A stretch of DNA of 64,000 nt from Karalla daura (lineage: Eukaryota; Chordata; Actinopteri; Chaetodontiformes; Leiognathidae). The position numbers and the translations under genes are program-made. Shown one piece after another: positions 39,401 through 50,491 of the stretch. Location: NCBI GenBank assembly GCA_029224185.1, contig CM055211.1, positions 8,340,917 to 8,404,916 of the forward strand, written 5' to 3'. Below the pieces are notes generated by a model. It worked only from the letters and a program-made list of their open reading frames with translations. It ran no database searches and was not told where the DNA came from. Positions within the stretch are counted from its first letter, which is position 1. Each line of letters begins with the position of its first letter.

Positions 39401-42400
39401 AAACATTCATGTATTCCTTCAGCAAACTGACCACACAGTCCAAGGGAAACTCTGCAGAACATTTGGGGCCTGAAGAAGAAGAGGAGGAGGAGGAGGAGGC
39501 TTCAGGCTGGAAGAGGTGCATCAGGATCGTCCGACTGGGATGCATCAGAGCAGGTGACGTTTACCAGTCTGAGGCTCGAGCCGCCGAGCTGCAGCCAAGC
39601 ACACGGGGCAACACTCGCCCTCCGGGATCTTAGTGGAGCTGCAGTCTCCCACATCCTCACACACCACGTCCTCACACACCACCGAGCCCGCTTCACAAAT
39701 ACAGACTCTGCACGGCTCTGGGTTCCAGATCTGATTGCTGGAGTAGACTCTGCCGTCCGCCGAGCAGGAATCTTTGTGAGAGAGGTGTGAGAGATCATTG
39801 AGACAGAGTCTCTCTTGTTCTCAAACCGCATAAAAATCCACATCAACACCCCCCAGCGTGGATTTCTAAATGTGGATCTTTATGGAGCAGACCCGGGCTT
39901 GGAGCTGCCAGAGATCAGGTTCTGGTTAAACATGTATTACCGGTGTTACTGTCCGTGGCAGGAGCACGGGGCGAGCACACGGGGCAACACTCGCCCGGTG
40001 GGACCAGCGTGGTCGGGCAGCCTGTGAGCTCCTCACACACCACCTCCTCACACACCACAGTCCCCGAGTCACACACACAGAGCCGGCATGGCTCCGGGCT
40101 CCAGATCTGATTCTGGGAGTAGGTCTGTCCGTTCTCCCAGCAGGTGACTCCATGAAACAGAAGAGCAGCTGACGTCAGTGGCGGTGACGTCTGTGCATCA
40201 TTATGGGGGTTTTAACAGCCTATATCAAAGCCTATCAAGTCCTTAAGATACTATGCAACAACTTTTACGCCTTTGGTCAAGATGTGCTGCAGAATCATCC
40301 CTGCTTAGAATAATACACACTGTCTATTTTGGATGAGCTAAACTTGTCCTCTACTGGAGTTTATCCAAACCAAGAGAAAACAATCATGATTCCTGTGGGG
40401 TTTTAAACGCTTGAAAATGTGTAAACTCCATGAAGAGAAAGCTGGACTGAGGCTGAGGTTGAAGACAAATAAAGTAGGTCCACAGACTGTGATGCTCGTC
40501 ATATAAATCCTGCCCTCTGGCCTCAGACCAGAGTTAACAGAAATGTCGTGTTGGTAATGGTTTGTTATGAAAGCCCCATAATGATGAATCACAGTCACCG
40601 TAAGGTGAAGGTGGCCTGAAGCTCCAGCAGCTTCCTTGTCCTGTTTACCTGCTTTGACCCGGTCACTGGGAGCCGTGCACACAGGGCAGCACTGGCCCTG
40701 CGGGGTCTCAGCCGCCTGGCAGTGTGTGAGCTCCTCACACACCTCGTCCTCACACACCACCCTGCCCATGGCACACACACAGGTCCGGCACGGCTCCGGG
40801 CTCCAGATCTGATTGTTGGAGTAGACTTTCCCGTTTTCTGTACAGCTGACTGAGTCAAGCAGAGCAGCAATGAACATCTGGATCAACCCTTTAAACCCCC
40901 CAAGAGCTACAGAAACGTTAGCAAGATGTAAAGTCATATAAAAACAAACAGAGAACAGTTTCTGACACAAACTGGTCAATGATCCTGGAACATGTTCAAG
41001 TCACTGCAGTTTGACCTTTGGCCACTAGGTCGCACACAACACCAAGCAAACACAATGAGTCTTTATGCATGGATTCATCCATTCACACCCGGGGCAGAGG
41101 GTCAGGGGTGGTCAGTGGGCCCCACGCAGCCCAAAAACACCCCAGATGGGACTCGAACCCACAATCCCTGGCTTAGGAGGCCAGTGCCTTATCCATTAGG
41201 CCACTGGGGCGACAAAACTTCATATTTTTGAGGGAAAAATTAAAATAAAACAGATTAAACTATTTTGACACTATCAATAAGCCTCAGACAGTTCCCTTTT
41301 CACAGACTAAGTAATGTTTTCACTGGGAAAGTAAAGTAAATGACATTAAAAAGGTATAAATTATACAGAGGTGCAATAAACTCCGCTACTGCTGCTGCTG
41401 AGGTGAAGGGGAAATTCCACAGATTTTACACTCCTGTGACAGATACCTGCAAAACAACTCAACAGTTTTATTTGTGTTGTCTGTGGGGTCAAAACGCAGG
41501 CTGCAAAACAACCCGAGTCTGATTTAGAGTCCGACCGAGCTGTAATAAGGAGGTGCAGCAGGGCTGCATGGAGGGAGACACAGTTAATCCGCTTTCCTCG
41601 CCTCGTCTAATGTATTGTTTCACTCACACACAGTATTTAAAGACTGTGACTGTCGAGCAAACCGTCGCAAATCTCTAAAAATGATGATCGGTTGCCTGAC
41701 AGGCACTCTCGGGCAAATTGCCACCGAGCAAGGCACTTCAATTACCTCGTCAGGAGCGAGACTGCGGTGCAGCCGACAGCTCCCGGCTGTCGGAGCGTCT
41801 ATAAAAGTGTCTGAGAGCCAGCGTGTAATCATCTCTGCTGCTGCAGCTCCTCTCTGGAAGGCGTCAAGACCTTTGGTTTTCATGTTCGCACATCACAGGA
41901 CGTTAAACCCATCTCATCTGTCGAGAGCCGTGCCAAAGAGCACCTCCGGAAACCTGCCATTTATTTGGGGGCCTTTTTGCGAGCGAATGCAATTATCCTC
42001 CAACGTTTAATGTAAAAAAGAAAGCCTGATTTTTCACAGCGTCACAGCGAAAGAAAAGAGCAAAACTAAAATGAAAGTGGGTGAAAAAGAGCAGAAATCT
42101 GGCCACCTGCTGCACAGGCTGTGTGTGCAGGGTTTTAATCCAGGCAGTTTAGTTTCTTCCTAACTGCTAATTATGTGGTGGAGCCTCTCCCCGCCAGCCA
42201 GGCCCGTTCTCAAAAGCTCGAGTTATTTCAGGGGAAGCCACAGCGGCTCTATTATACGTTGGGCTCGGGTAGAACTTGTGGCTTCTGCCTTTATTTGGGA
42301 GAGCAGAGACGTGCCACACCCGGAGAAGCCTCCCGCTACGAAAACCTGCTTCACCCAGCTCAGAGTTTACTCTGCAGGTCGCTGGAGCCACAGAGATGTC

Positions 42401-44544
42401 AGGCCGTCTCTGACAGCCTTTTGCTTGTCCCTACAGTGATAAATAACTCGTTTTTATGCAGGGGAGTGATATTAAAGGTCAGATAACTGTATTTTTTGTC
42501 CATTTACATGTGATTATAAGGTAGACATGCAGCATGAGAGCAATTACCCGGACTAAGTGAGGGCTTCTTTGAGGTGGGAACGGTCCACGCCACGCTGTGA
42601 CCCTGTGGTTTGCAGACGCCTGAATCGCCACAACTTTATTATTAAGCAGCTTTCAGCTCCACGCAGGCTGTGTTTCTCCTCCAGGGTCTCCAAGATAAAC
42701 TGGGGCTGAGCAACGTGCATTTATCATCTCCTTTATTTTATTTGTCCCCGAGGGGAAATTTGTTCTGCAGCCAGATAACTATGACAATCACACAGCAGCA
42801 GCAAGGGACTCTAAATACTTGTTTTCTCGAGCCGCTGAGAGAAAGCTGCAATTAAAGGGCTTTTTTTCTGCTTTCTCTTGAAAAAAAAACTGCTCCTGAA
42901 GGTGAAGGGAAGACATATTCATGTGCATGTGAGGACGGTTCCTCCACGACACTCACAGCCGCACAACAAACGAGCCTGACTGTGATCCACACACCGTCAC
43001 TGGCTTCACACTTAGCCTGACAGTTAAACTTTTTATTTAACTGGATAATGTGACGTCCACGTCTCCGCCTGCTTCTAATTCCTGTCTTTATCCACGTTTC
43101 CATTCACTGCATTTAACACCACTTTAGTTTTATTGCTGTTATTTCAAATTGAATTAAATTACTTTAGGACGCTTCTACTCCCCGAGGTCGGGGCTTTCAC
43201 ACCTCATCGACACTTTATTGCAGAAGCAAATTTGCACCTTGTGTGTTTGTTTTATTCCGACTTGATTCTTCCTTTTACGTCCACGTAAAACTGCTCGATG
43301 TGTCCTGAGGGACTAATAAACTTTGGCTCTAAATAAGTTGAGCTGAAGCAGCTAATTCCTCCTGTTCACACCCTGCCGGGCCTGCAGACACATCTGTCCA
43401 CAGCTGGACCACAGGCCCTCACTGAGCAGCTCGTCCTGTCTCCACCTTCAGGCTGCGTCTACGTCCTGCAGCTTCTCCGGAGGTGAACTTTGGACGGGGG
43501 CGAGCCGAGCATACTTCCACATCCAGCATCCTCTCCTCCTGGGTGTGTCTTGTCTGCTCCTGGCCCAGGAGTCTGACCAAAATTAGTGGCCTGCTTTTGT
43601 CCGTCCCATTCTCGAGGCCACATCATTATAGCCGTGGCACCCGAAACCCCGTCATTCAGCCTCGACCTCGCACTGAAATAGCTCCGGCCGGCCTCTGCAC
43701 ACTGTGCACGCTGCCTATTTCTGACCCAGAATCACTTCTCCCGGGACTCTTTATTTTAGCTCGGCCACACTTCTATCTTGAAGAAATTCAGAGATTTTGA
43801 CTCCAGGCAGGGGAGTAATTTTCTCTCATTAGACTAGAAATGTATCAACCTCTTCATCTCTAATTCCTGAAGAATAGTCAGACACAGAAAGGTGTCTCGT
43901 TAAGACACCCTAAGCCTTTCTAGTCCAGGCTTTGGGTGCGATTTGGACCTTAAGTTTCCAAACCACAAGGCCAGCGGTGTGGTCCAGCTGCCGGGAGGCC
44001 AAGCAGCCCACTTTCACTTCTACTGTAAACACGGAGAAGATGAGGAACTTCCCAAACCACTTCCTACATTTAGGAGGGGAAAAATGAAATAATAACACAG
44101 AAAAAAACATGGAGAAATAGAAATAGAACACACCTGTAACAGAGAAAAACTTTCACCAGAACTGAACAGTTATGAGAGAAAATATGGAGAGACAAGCTAT
44201 TAAACACACAATTATACATACATACAAAGGGATTTGTGCTATTTGGAAATGATGTAAAGTAGTTTGCACCTGACAGATGTTTAATTCAGCAAAAAGCACA
44301 GAAATACAACAAGAACAGAGCGTTTTTATGAGGCCTTTGTGCACAGTTTTAGCATTATAAACCTGTCAGCAACAATAATCAGCACATCATCAGACCCTGG
44401 AGGGAACAGGACGAGGAGCAGGAGGAGGAGCAGGCAGGTCTGTCACTCACCGTTCTTGGCATCTTCTTGACAGGTCACAGCGAACACCTGAGCCAAGGTG
44501 AGGGCCAGGCAGAGGGTAATCCTAGAGCGTAACGAGGGGCCCAT
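29082..44544 (-). CDS. col5a2: fibrillar procollagen alpha-2(V) with five VWC domains
   Basis: On the minus strand exon 1 (44451-44544) encodes the signal peptide (LCLALTLAQVFAV). Five VWC exons follow, then a 17-base exon (38202-38218), minor-helix exons 38090-38122, 37962-37994, 37593-37646 and 37235-37327, an N-telopeptide exon 37076-37150 (QMAGGFNEKSGLAG), 42 triple-helix exons from 36952-36996 to 30535-30642, and C-terminal exons 30101-30455, 29778-29968, 29315-29557 and 29082-29228. The sum is 5370 bases or 1789 residues, against about 1500 in human. The C-propeptide reads NQGS where homotrimer-forming chains have NQGC; that missing third cysteine, together with the telopeptide and PALPEF motif, points to COL5A2. 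The chain forms type V heterotrimers that nucleate and limit the diameter of collagen fibrils in the extracellular matrix. The extra length is explained by four additional VWC domains. Confidence 0.93.
30009..30094. repeat. (GATA)n/(GA)n microsatellite in a col5a2 intron
   Basis: GATA units run into about 27 GA units. On the coding strand this is a CT tract that begins seven bases downstream of a splice donor. Confidence 0.95.
30535..36996 (-). other. col5a2: col5a2 triple-helix exons
   Basis: Forty-two exons of 45, 54, 99, 108 or 162 bases, each starting with a complete Gly codon. They total 2988 bases, or 332 Gly-X-Y triplets. With the six triplets in the first C-terminal exon the helix is exactly 338 triplets or 1014 residues, the standard length of a vertebrate fibrillar collagen. 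This is a strong internal check that no helix exon was missed or invented. Exon 34058-34111 is followed by a GC donor (GCAAGT) instead of GT. Confidence 0.93.
38808..39564 (-). other. col5a2 intron between two VWC exons
   Basis: AT-rich 757-base intron with a GAGGAG run near 39480-39500. No further VWC copy or RNA gene was seen. Confidence 0.7.
40148..40648 (-). other. col5a2 intron between the first two VWC exons
   Basis: A 501-base intron without recognisable content. Confidence 0.7.
41133..41137 (-). terminator. RNA polymerase III T5 terminator
   Basis: Five T residues on the minus strand begin right after the discriminator base of the tRNA at 41138-41210. Confidence 0.8.
41138..41210 (-). 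tRNA. tRNA-Arg (anticodon CCT)
   Basis: A 73-base cloverleaf with a seven-pair acceptor stem (GCCCCAG with CTGGGGT, first pair G-U). Box A is TGGCCTAATGG, box B GGTTCGAGTCC, and the anticodon loop carries CCT. A T5 terminator follows at once. It lies inside col5a2 intron 1, in the same orientation as the host gene. The sequence is identical to the copy at 62192-62264. Confidence 0.96.
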
Positions 44545-44732
44545 GTCTGTGTCTCTGTCCCCACACACACACACACACACAGCCGCCGCGACACAGACCA
44601 GGAGGAAGTCAGAGCCTTCCCAGCTCCAGCATCCAGCCTGTAAAATCCAAATATCCCTGAGTGGAACAGGCTCCTGGACGAGCGATCACAGCACACTGAA
44701 ACAAGCTCCCTCTTTACCCCCCCTCCGCCTCT

Positions 44733-44756
44733 CTCCTCCTCCTCCTCCTCCTCCTC
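44733..44756. repeat. (CTC)n microsatellite
   Basis: Short CTC/CCT run about 190 bases upstream of the col5a2 start codon. Confidence 0.85.
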
Positions 44757-46882
44757 TATCATCTTTTTTCTTGCTTTACTTCAAGGCCAAACTCCTCCTC
44801 CTGCTCGGGCTCCTGCAGTCGCCCTGACTGATGAAGCTGATTAAAGGCTGCGTTAAATCTACCCAACCAACGAGCTCTGATGAAAGAAGAGAGCCACTTC
44901 TGAACGTTGCTTTTCAGCAAATTCAGTTGGAAGATTTACAGCGTTCTGCGTGACCTTTCACCTTATCGCTCTCTAGGTCTCGTTTAACAACCTTTCCAAG
45001 TTTGTGGTGATAGAAAACTACGTTTTTACTCCATTAACCTTGATTTGAGTGTGATGAACATTTGATTTCTGCAATGTAGAAAGACTGAAGAGCTTTGAAA
45101 AGTCACTTTTATGGCTTCTTCAGCTCCAATTATGTTATACACAGCTGCACTAATTAGAGTTTTCAACATTAGTAATAATGCTCTTGGTTTTTGCATATTT
45201 TCATAGGATCTGAGTTTGGGAAAGGATCTTTCATATCTTAAAACAATATTTACTGTCATTTGGCACTTAATGGGAAACCTATTTCACATAATGAAGTCGG
45301 TCAATGATCCCTTAGTCCATCATCACCTACATCCTGTGGCGGATTATGTCTGTCTTCACATACTTAATCTGAGGCTAAAAACACTGAATAGTTCCACCTC
45401 AAGCACTAGAAGAGTAGAAGAGCCATCCATAGTGGGTGAATCAGCAGAATTATCACAGAATTCATCTCCTTATCGAAACAGAAATATTTTGACTTACATT
45501 CTTAATTCCTCCTGAAAAAACGACGCGAAACAAACTGAAACTAAAAGTTTTTCTGCACTTTGCTGTGAACCGTGAGTTTGCTGCCTCCCAGCTGCTGGAA
45601 AGTGAATTACATAAGGTTTGACTCGATCTTTAAAGGCATGCTGCCGTCACTGGTCTTTCCAAAGTCCTAGTAATGAACTGAAATGAAAAGGTGAAAATAG
45701 TAGAACTAGTAAAGCTGCATGAGATAAGGTGTGTAGTAAAGAGCAACAGTAATAGCAAACATAAAGAACCTGACATGTTGACTTAACACTGACTGTAAAA
45801 ACACCTTAACTTTCTGCACCAGAGATGGAGCTGAAATAACGTGTTGAAAATGGGGCACGCTCCGGTTCATTGTCCTCCCTCAAATCCAGGCTCGCTGACT
45901 TTAAATCAGAGCGCTGCAGCCTGAGCGGTTTACAATGTGCATGTAACGCTGGGCTGATGTGTTTTCCAGGGCACGGCGCTGCCAAGTCGGTGGGTCGAGC
46001 AGACGCTGCGTCCCTGAGGTGACATGCCGAGAACGCACAACAAAAACAAACAAGACGATTGTTGTTTCCACATTCCTGCGCAGAAAGCTGCGTCTCAACA
46101 ATGTTGTTCTCAAAGATTTAGAGCGATCGAAAACCTTCGGAGGGTGATGTTTCTGTCCGGGGCTGAGACAGATTACACTTGTTTCCTCTGCTGAACAACA
46201 CAGGTCAGGAAGTGTGCGAGGCGCTCGAGGAACAGGATGATTTTCCATTAAAGAGTCGGAGAGCGATGCTCAGGCCACGAGGGACAGAACGTGAAGCAGA
46301 TGGGAAGACAGGATGAGAGCTCAGCTGCTGTATAGTCACAGTTTCACAGGCAGTGTGATGGAGTGCAGAGAGAGATCTCCTTCAGCCAGAGGTCAGGAGA
46401 GTCAGGGCCTGACGCAGCCTCTGGAGATCCTCCGCTGCTTAGCTCCGAGTATCTGAACTCATCAGGGCTCCAAAGTCTGGACGGCTCTGTTTCATGCTGA
46501 CTCAACTCTCCCTCTTTCTGCCTGATAAATAATCATGCAACCAAGTATGATATGTTACAAATGATAGGAACACAACTTGTAACCCAGAGATAATAAATTC
46601 AGACTGAGGCCAAACCCAACATATCGTACAGAAACTGCTCTCTAAATTTCAAGGCACAGACGAGGCTCCAAATCAGTGTAAATTGCAGTGCGATGCCTTC
46701 TTTTTATCCTTCGATCACGCCTCTTTTGGCCCAGAAGTGAAAAGTAATTACAGGGAAGGTAACGTATAGAGGAGGTCTCCTGCTGCCAGCTCCTGTGGTA
46801 GCACAGCTCCTTGCATGTGGAGTTCAGGATCTTCAAAACGTACCAGTTATTTCTGGACGTATCGACTAGACAGCAGAGAAAC

Positions 46883-46886
<4 letters not shown>

Positions 46887-46951
<65 letters not shown>
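46887..46951. repeat. (CA)n microsatellite
   Basis: About 32 CA units upstream of pjvk. Confidence 0.97.
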
Positions 46952-46953
<2 letters not shown>

Positions 46954-47423
46954 CCTGTGAGCCGAGGCCAGCAGTCAGAAAGGCGGACATTATCCAAACT
47001 AAAAAAAGATGCCTCAAAAAAAACATTACATCTCACAAAAACCACAGAGACATCCCTTAAAAAAAGAATCCGGGCCAGTTTAGAGAAGAGCTGGAGGCCA
47101 AAGTGGATGTTTCATACAGGAACATGGAGCTACTGTTTGTGGCATTTTATTCATAGTGCAAGCTGTAGTTAGAATTTGTGCTGCTTCATGGAGTGTAAAA
47201 CTCCTATAATTAGCTTCCTCCACCTCATTTGTCACGTGACAGGAAGCCTCAGGTCACCCATCAGGTTAACGCACACCTTGTCCCGTATTCACTTACACAC
47301 CGGCTGCATTATTCATCATCCAACACGGGTCTGAAAGAACACTCCAGAGAACAGTCCTCAGAGCGTGTGAAGCTGCTCCCGGCTCTGGAGGCTGTTCATT
47401 CTTCTTGTCCTCAGCTCTTTGAG

Positions 47424-48525
47424 ATGTTTGCCGCCGCCACCAAGAACTTTGTGAAGCAGGTGGGTGACACGGGGAGGCTGATCCCCGTGCCCAGCCTGAG
47501 CGAGGCCGACCGCTACCAGCCGCTCAGCCTGGTCACCAGGAAGAGGAAGAGGCACTTCTGGAAGAAGAACAAGTTCGCATCGACCCCCTTCTCCCTGAAG
47601 GACATCATGGTCGGGGAGAAGGAGATCACAGCAGGTACAGTATGAGAAATGTTTCAGCTTTTATCCTTTGGTCCCAGCCAAACCAAACAGTCATTATTTA
47701 TAGCCTAGTAAATATCTCCTCAAGGACTCCACACAACGAGCTATCTATCTGTCTGAAGCTGCTCCCCTCTCTTTGCCCCCCCCCTCCCCGACACAGGAGT
47801 GTCTTCGTATCAGCTGCTGAACTACGAGGACAAGTCGGACGTGGCTCTGAACGGTCGACTAGGAAACCACCTCGTCAACGACGTGGGATTCAACATCAGT
47901 GGCTCGGACTCGGTGGCCGTGAAAGCCTCGTTCGGCATCGTGACCAAGCACGAGCTGGAGGTGCCCACGCTGCTGCGAGAGCTCAACTCCAGGTAGAGCT
48001 GCCTGCCCATCGGATCAGACGAGCACTCATCTCTGCCATGTTTTATTAACAACAGGGTCAGATGATCCATCGTCTGATTAAATATGGATGCATTTATATC
48101 TTCGGGTGTCATTTTTCCTCTCAAATACACTTTCCTCTGTGCAAATGTGACATTTGAGATGTCTAGATTGGCCTCGTGCATAAAGTAGCAGTCGATATCT
48201 GACCTTTGACCTGCTACAGACAGGGAATATGAGACGAGGACTTCCCTCCTATGATGAATAAATGATCATGTTATACTACACTGGAGCTACATATAGAAGG
48301 ACAATGCAGCACAGTAAATGGACCTAGGGTGTGAATACATATATATATGTAGAGTCACAGCTGTGTGTCCCTTCCAGGAAGGTGGACCTGGATCACTGCC
48401 TGGTGCGTCAGTCCAGGGAGAGCGGCCGCAGCGTCCTGTGTGTGGTGGTGGAGAGCATCCGCACCACGCGCCAGTGCTCCCTGACCGTCCACGCCGGCAT
48501 GAGAGGGACCACCATGAGGGTGAGC

Positions 48526-48564
<39 letters not shown>

Positions 48565-49676
48565 ACACACACACGCAGGTCAAACACACTGACTCGCATC
48601 TGTGCTGCAGTTTCAGATCGACGACGGCAGGAACCCTAAAGGCCGGGACAAGGCCATCGTGATCCCGGCTCACACCACCATCGCCTTCAGCATCTGCGAG
48701 CTGTTCGTACGACTGGACGGACGCCTGGGTAGGAGCGAGGCACACGAGGCTGCAAACAGCTTGAAGTTACTTTAAAATCCAACATAAAATGTCATGAAAA
48801 ACAGTTTTCCAAGACCACGTGGCCTAATGGAGAAGGCGTCTGACTTCGGATCAGAAGATTGAGGGTTCGAGTCCCTTCGTGGTTGAAAAGCTTGATTATA
48901 TTTGAGGAAATGTGGCAGATTAAGATCTCTCACACACAAGAAGTTCTCCTTGATGAATACAAAGTGTTTCTACACATTTGAAAGTAAAGGAGGTGGCTGT
49001 ATACTGACTGAGATGGTTAGAGAATGGTGTTTACAATGCACATGCTATGTGTTAAAACAAGATGTAGTTCCTGGGCTTTTGCATGTCTCGCAGCTCCTGT
49101 ACTCGAGCTGATTTGAGTTCACGCAGGCTCTGTTTTGTCCTGGTGTCAGATATGTGTGTCGCTCCGGAGTCTCAGGGCGGGTTTGAGCGGGAGCAGATCC
49201 GGGAGCAGCTCGGAGGCTTCATCGGGCAGTTCTCGATGGGCCGATTGCGCCGCTTCCTGTCTGGGATCATCTATGGAAACCCCTTCAGAGCCGGTAGGAT
49301 CTGCTCCTTCACAGACTGGTCCTGCACCTGCAGCTCTGACATCTGAGTGTTTTGCCACTGTTTCTGTCGTGCAGAGAGCAGGACGTTTGAGGAGCTGACT
49401 CACTCCGACACCTACATGGACGACGTGGTCACCGACTACTACGAGAAGGCTGCCAGCATGACGGACGTGTCCACGGCCTACCTGAGAGAGAGCTCCCACA
49501 CACGGGCCAACCTCCTCAAACACAACATCCCTAAGGGGCCGTGTGCGCTCTGCGGCATGGGGAACCAGAGGAGGGAAACCGTCTACGGCTGCCTGGAGTG
49601 TTCATCCGGGGGTCAGAAATACGTCAGGCTGCACGTGGTGCCTTGTTTTGACCTCTGGCATAAAACTCTGAGGTGA
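47424..49676 (+). CDS. pjvk: pejvakin (gasdermin family)
   Basis: The coding exons are 47424-47634, 47797-47992, 48378-48519, 48611-48728, 49150-49293 and 49375-49676, giving 370 residues against 352 in human. The N-terminus (MFAAATKNFVKQVGD, VPSLSEADRYQPLSLV) and the blocks SSYQLLNYEDKSDV, SIRTTRQCSLTVHAG and NPKGRDKAIVIPAHTTIAFS match human pejvakin closely. The C-terminus holds the family's zinc-binding module (HNIPKGPCALCGMGN, CLECS, RLHVVPCFDLWH) in place of the autoinhibitory domain of other gasdermins. Pejvakin is needed in hair cells and auditory neurons, where it acts in noise-induced peroxisome turnover; human loss causes DFNB59 deafness. The region joining exons 5 and 6 (FIGQFSMGRLRRFLSG) is longer and more divergent than in human. 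The ATG follows an acceptor-like site by ten bases. Confidence 0.96.
48529..48574. repeat. (CA)n microsatellite in pjvk intron 3
   Basis: CA run starting within ten bases of the exon 3 donor. Confidence 0.92.
48813..48885 (+). tRNA. tRNA-Arg (anticodon TCG)
   Basis: A 73-base cloverleaf: acceptor stem GACCACG with CGTGGTT, anticodon stem TCTGA/TCAGA with loop CTTCGGA, box A TGGCCTAATGG and box B GGTTCGAGTCC. It sits in pjvk intron 4, in the sense orientation. No run of four T follows within about 40 bases, so the terminator is weak or distant. Confidence 0.95.
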
Positions 49677-50216
49677 AAATGAGAAAAATACAAGAGAACA
49701 AAGCATCTCTCTGAAATAGAAAACAGTCAGGAATGTGGACTGGGACTGAGCCACAGCACCTCGAGCCATCATGTTATCCGTCTCTTTATGGTTTTAAGTT
49801 TCACAGCTGGTTTACCCTCAGCAGCAACACATCTCTACACGTGTGCTGGGCACTCGCTGCCAGGTGCTGAATTATTCAGCAGGGGTGTCAGGTGGAAATG
49901 GACCAGAGGGATCGCGTGCAGGCCTTTGTTCCGCTCTGCTCCACTTCCAAGTGTGTCATTTCTGCTGAACCGTGTCCGGTGTGGGTGTTTATATGTGCCG
50001 CAGAAGTTGTGCAGGTCAAATGTGAAAATTGTGGTTTTTTTGCAGCCACTGTGGCTGCTGTTCAGTTGATTAAGTCATAAGGTAGAAAGACACTTTGAGA
50101 GATGTGCAATGTGTGTTTTATTTCACATTTGTGACTTTTTAAAAGCCAAAATGACCCATATTTAACTCAAACAAGGTGCAGGGAATGACTTATCAGCTGT
50201 ATGTTTACTCAATAAA
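49677..50216 (+). other. pjvk 3' UTR with AATAAA at 50211-50216
   Basis: Noncoding sequence ending at a canonical polyadenylation signal only 276 bases before the pwp2 start codon. Confidence 0.65.
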
Positions 50217-50491
50217 GTTTTCTAACGGACTGCATCATGCTTCTGACATTGCAGCGTCTGTAACATTTTCATTTTCATCAAATATTGAAGATTTGACTTG
50301 CAGTCGTTGATCCTCCGCTCCGCCAGGGGGCGCAGCGCCTTCAGCTGCACTGTCAACAAAACGCTCACACGTGTGGCGCAGAGGTGGAGGAGCAGCATGT
50401 GTAACGTCTGGGGTGTATTTACTACTCTATTAAGACGCTTTAACAACTATTAAGGAGGTAAATGCGCTGAGATTAACCAGAAGTCACCAGA

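Larger units (their letters stand above)
38303..40849 (-). repeat. col5a2: five tandem VWC-domain exons in col5a2
   Basis: From 5' to 3' on the coding strand the exons are 40649-40849 (201), 39941-40147 (207), 39565-39771 (207), 38595-38807 (213) and 38303-38521 (219). Each is a symmetric phase 1-1 exon holding one complete von Willebrand factor C domain with ten cysteines (pattern CxxC xC ... CCPVC). The four upstream copies share a NQIW(N/S)PEPCR-type core and VVCE motifs. The 3'-most copy (NDIWKPEPCQVCVCDNG) instead resembles the single VWC of mammalian COL5A2, so it is probably the ancestral one. Any copy could be skipped or kept without a frame change. VWC domains of fibrillar procollagens can bind BMP/TGF-beta ligands. 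Confidence 0.92.
40850..44450 (-). other. col5a2 intron 1
   Basis: The largest intron of the gene (3.6 kb). It contains the tRNA-Arg gene at 41138-41210 and otherwise no recognisable gene. First introns of fibrillar collagen genes often hold enhancers, but no specific site can be named here. Confidence 0.7.
44545..47423. other. intergenic region between col5a2 and pjvk
   Basis: The genes are divergent here, so both promoters should lie in this 2.9 kb. A CTC repeat at 44733-44756 sits just upstream of col5a2. A CA microsatellite lies at 46887-46951. A splice-acceptor-like sequence (TGTCCTCAG) ends at 47414, ten bases before the pjvk ATG, suggesting an untranslated first pjvk exon somewhere upstream. 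No coding sequence was recognised. Confidence 0.5.

Noticed and set aside
29082..44544. COL3A1 or COL2A1 as the identity of the collagen
   Set aside because: The N-telopeptide QMAG..EKSGL motif, the NQGS substitution for the third C-propeptide cysteine and the minus orientation relative to calcrl fit COL5A2. COL3A1 and COL2A1 form homotrimers and keep that cysteine.
45026..45515. Short open frames in the col5a2-pjvk gap suggesting a transposon remnant
   Set aside because: The translations (77 and 99 codons) show no transposase, reverse transcriptase or other family motif and lie in AT-rich unique-looking sequence.
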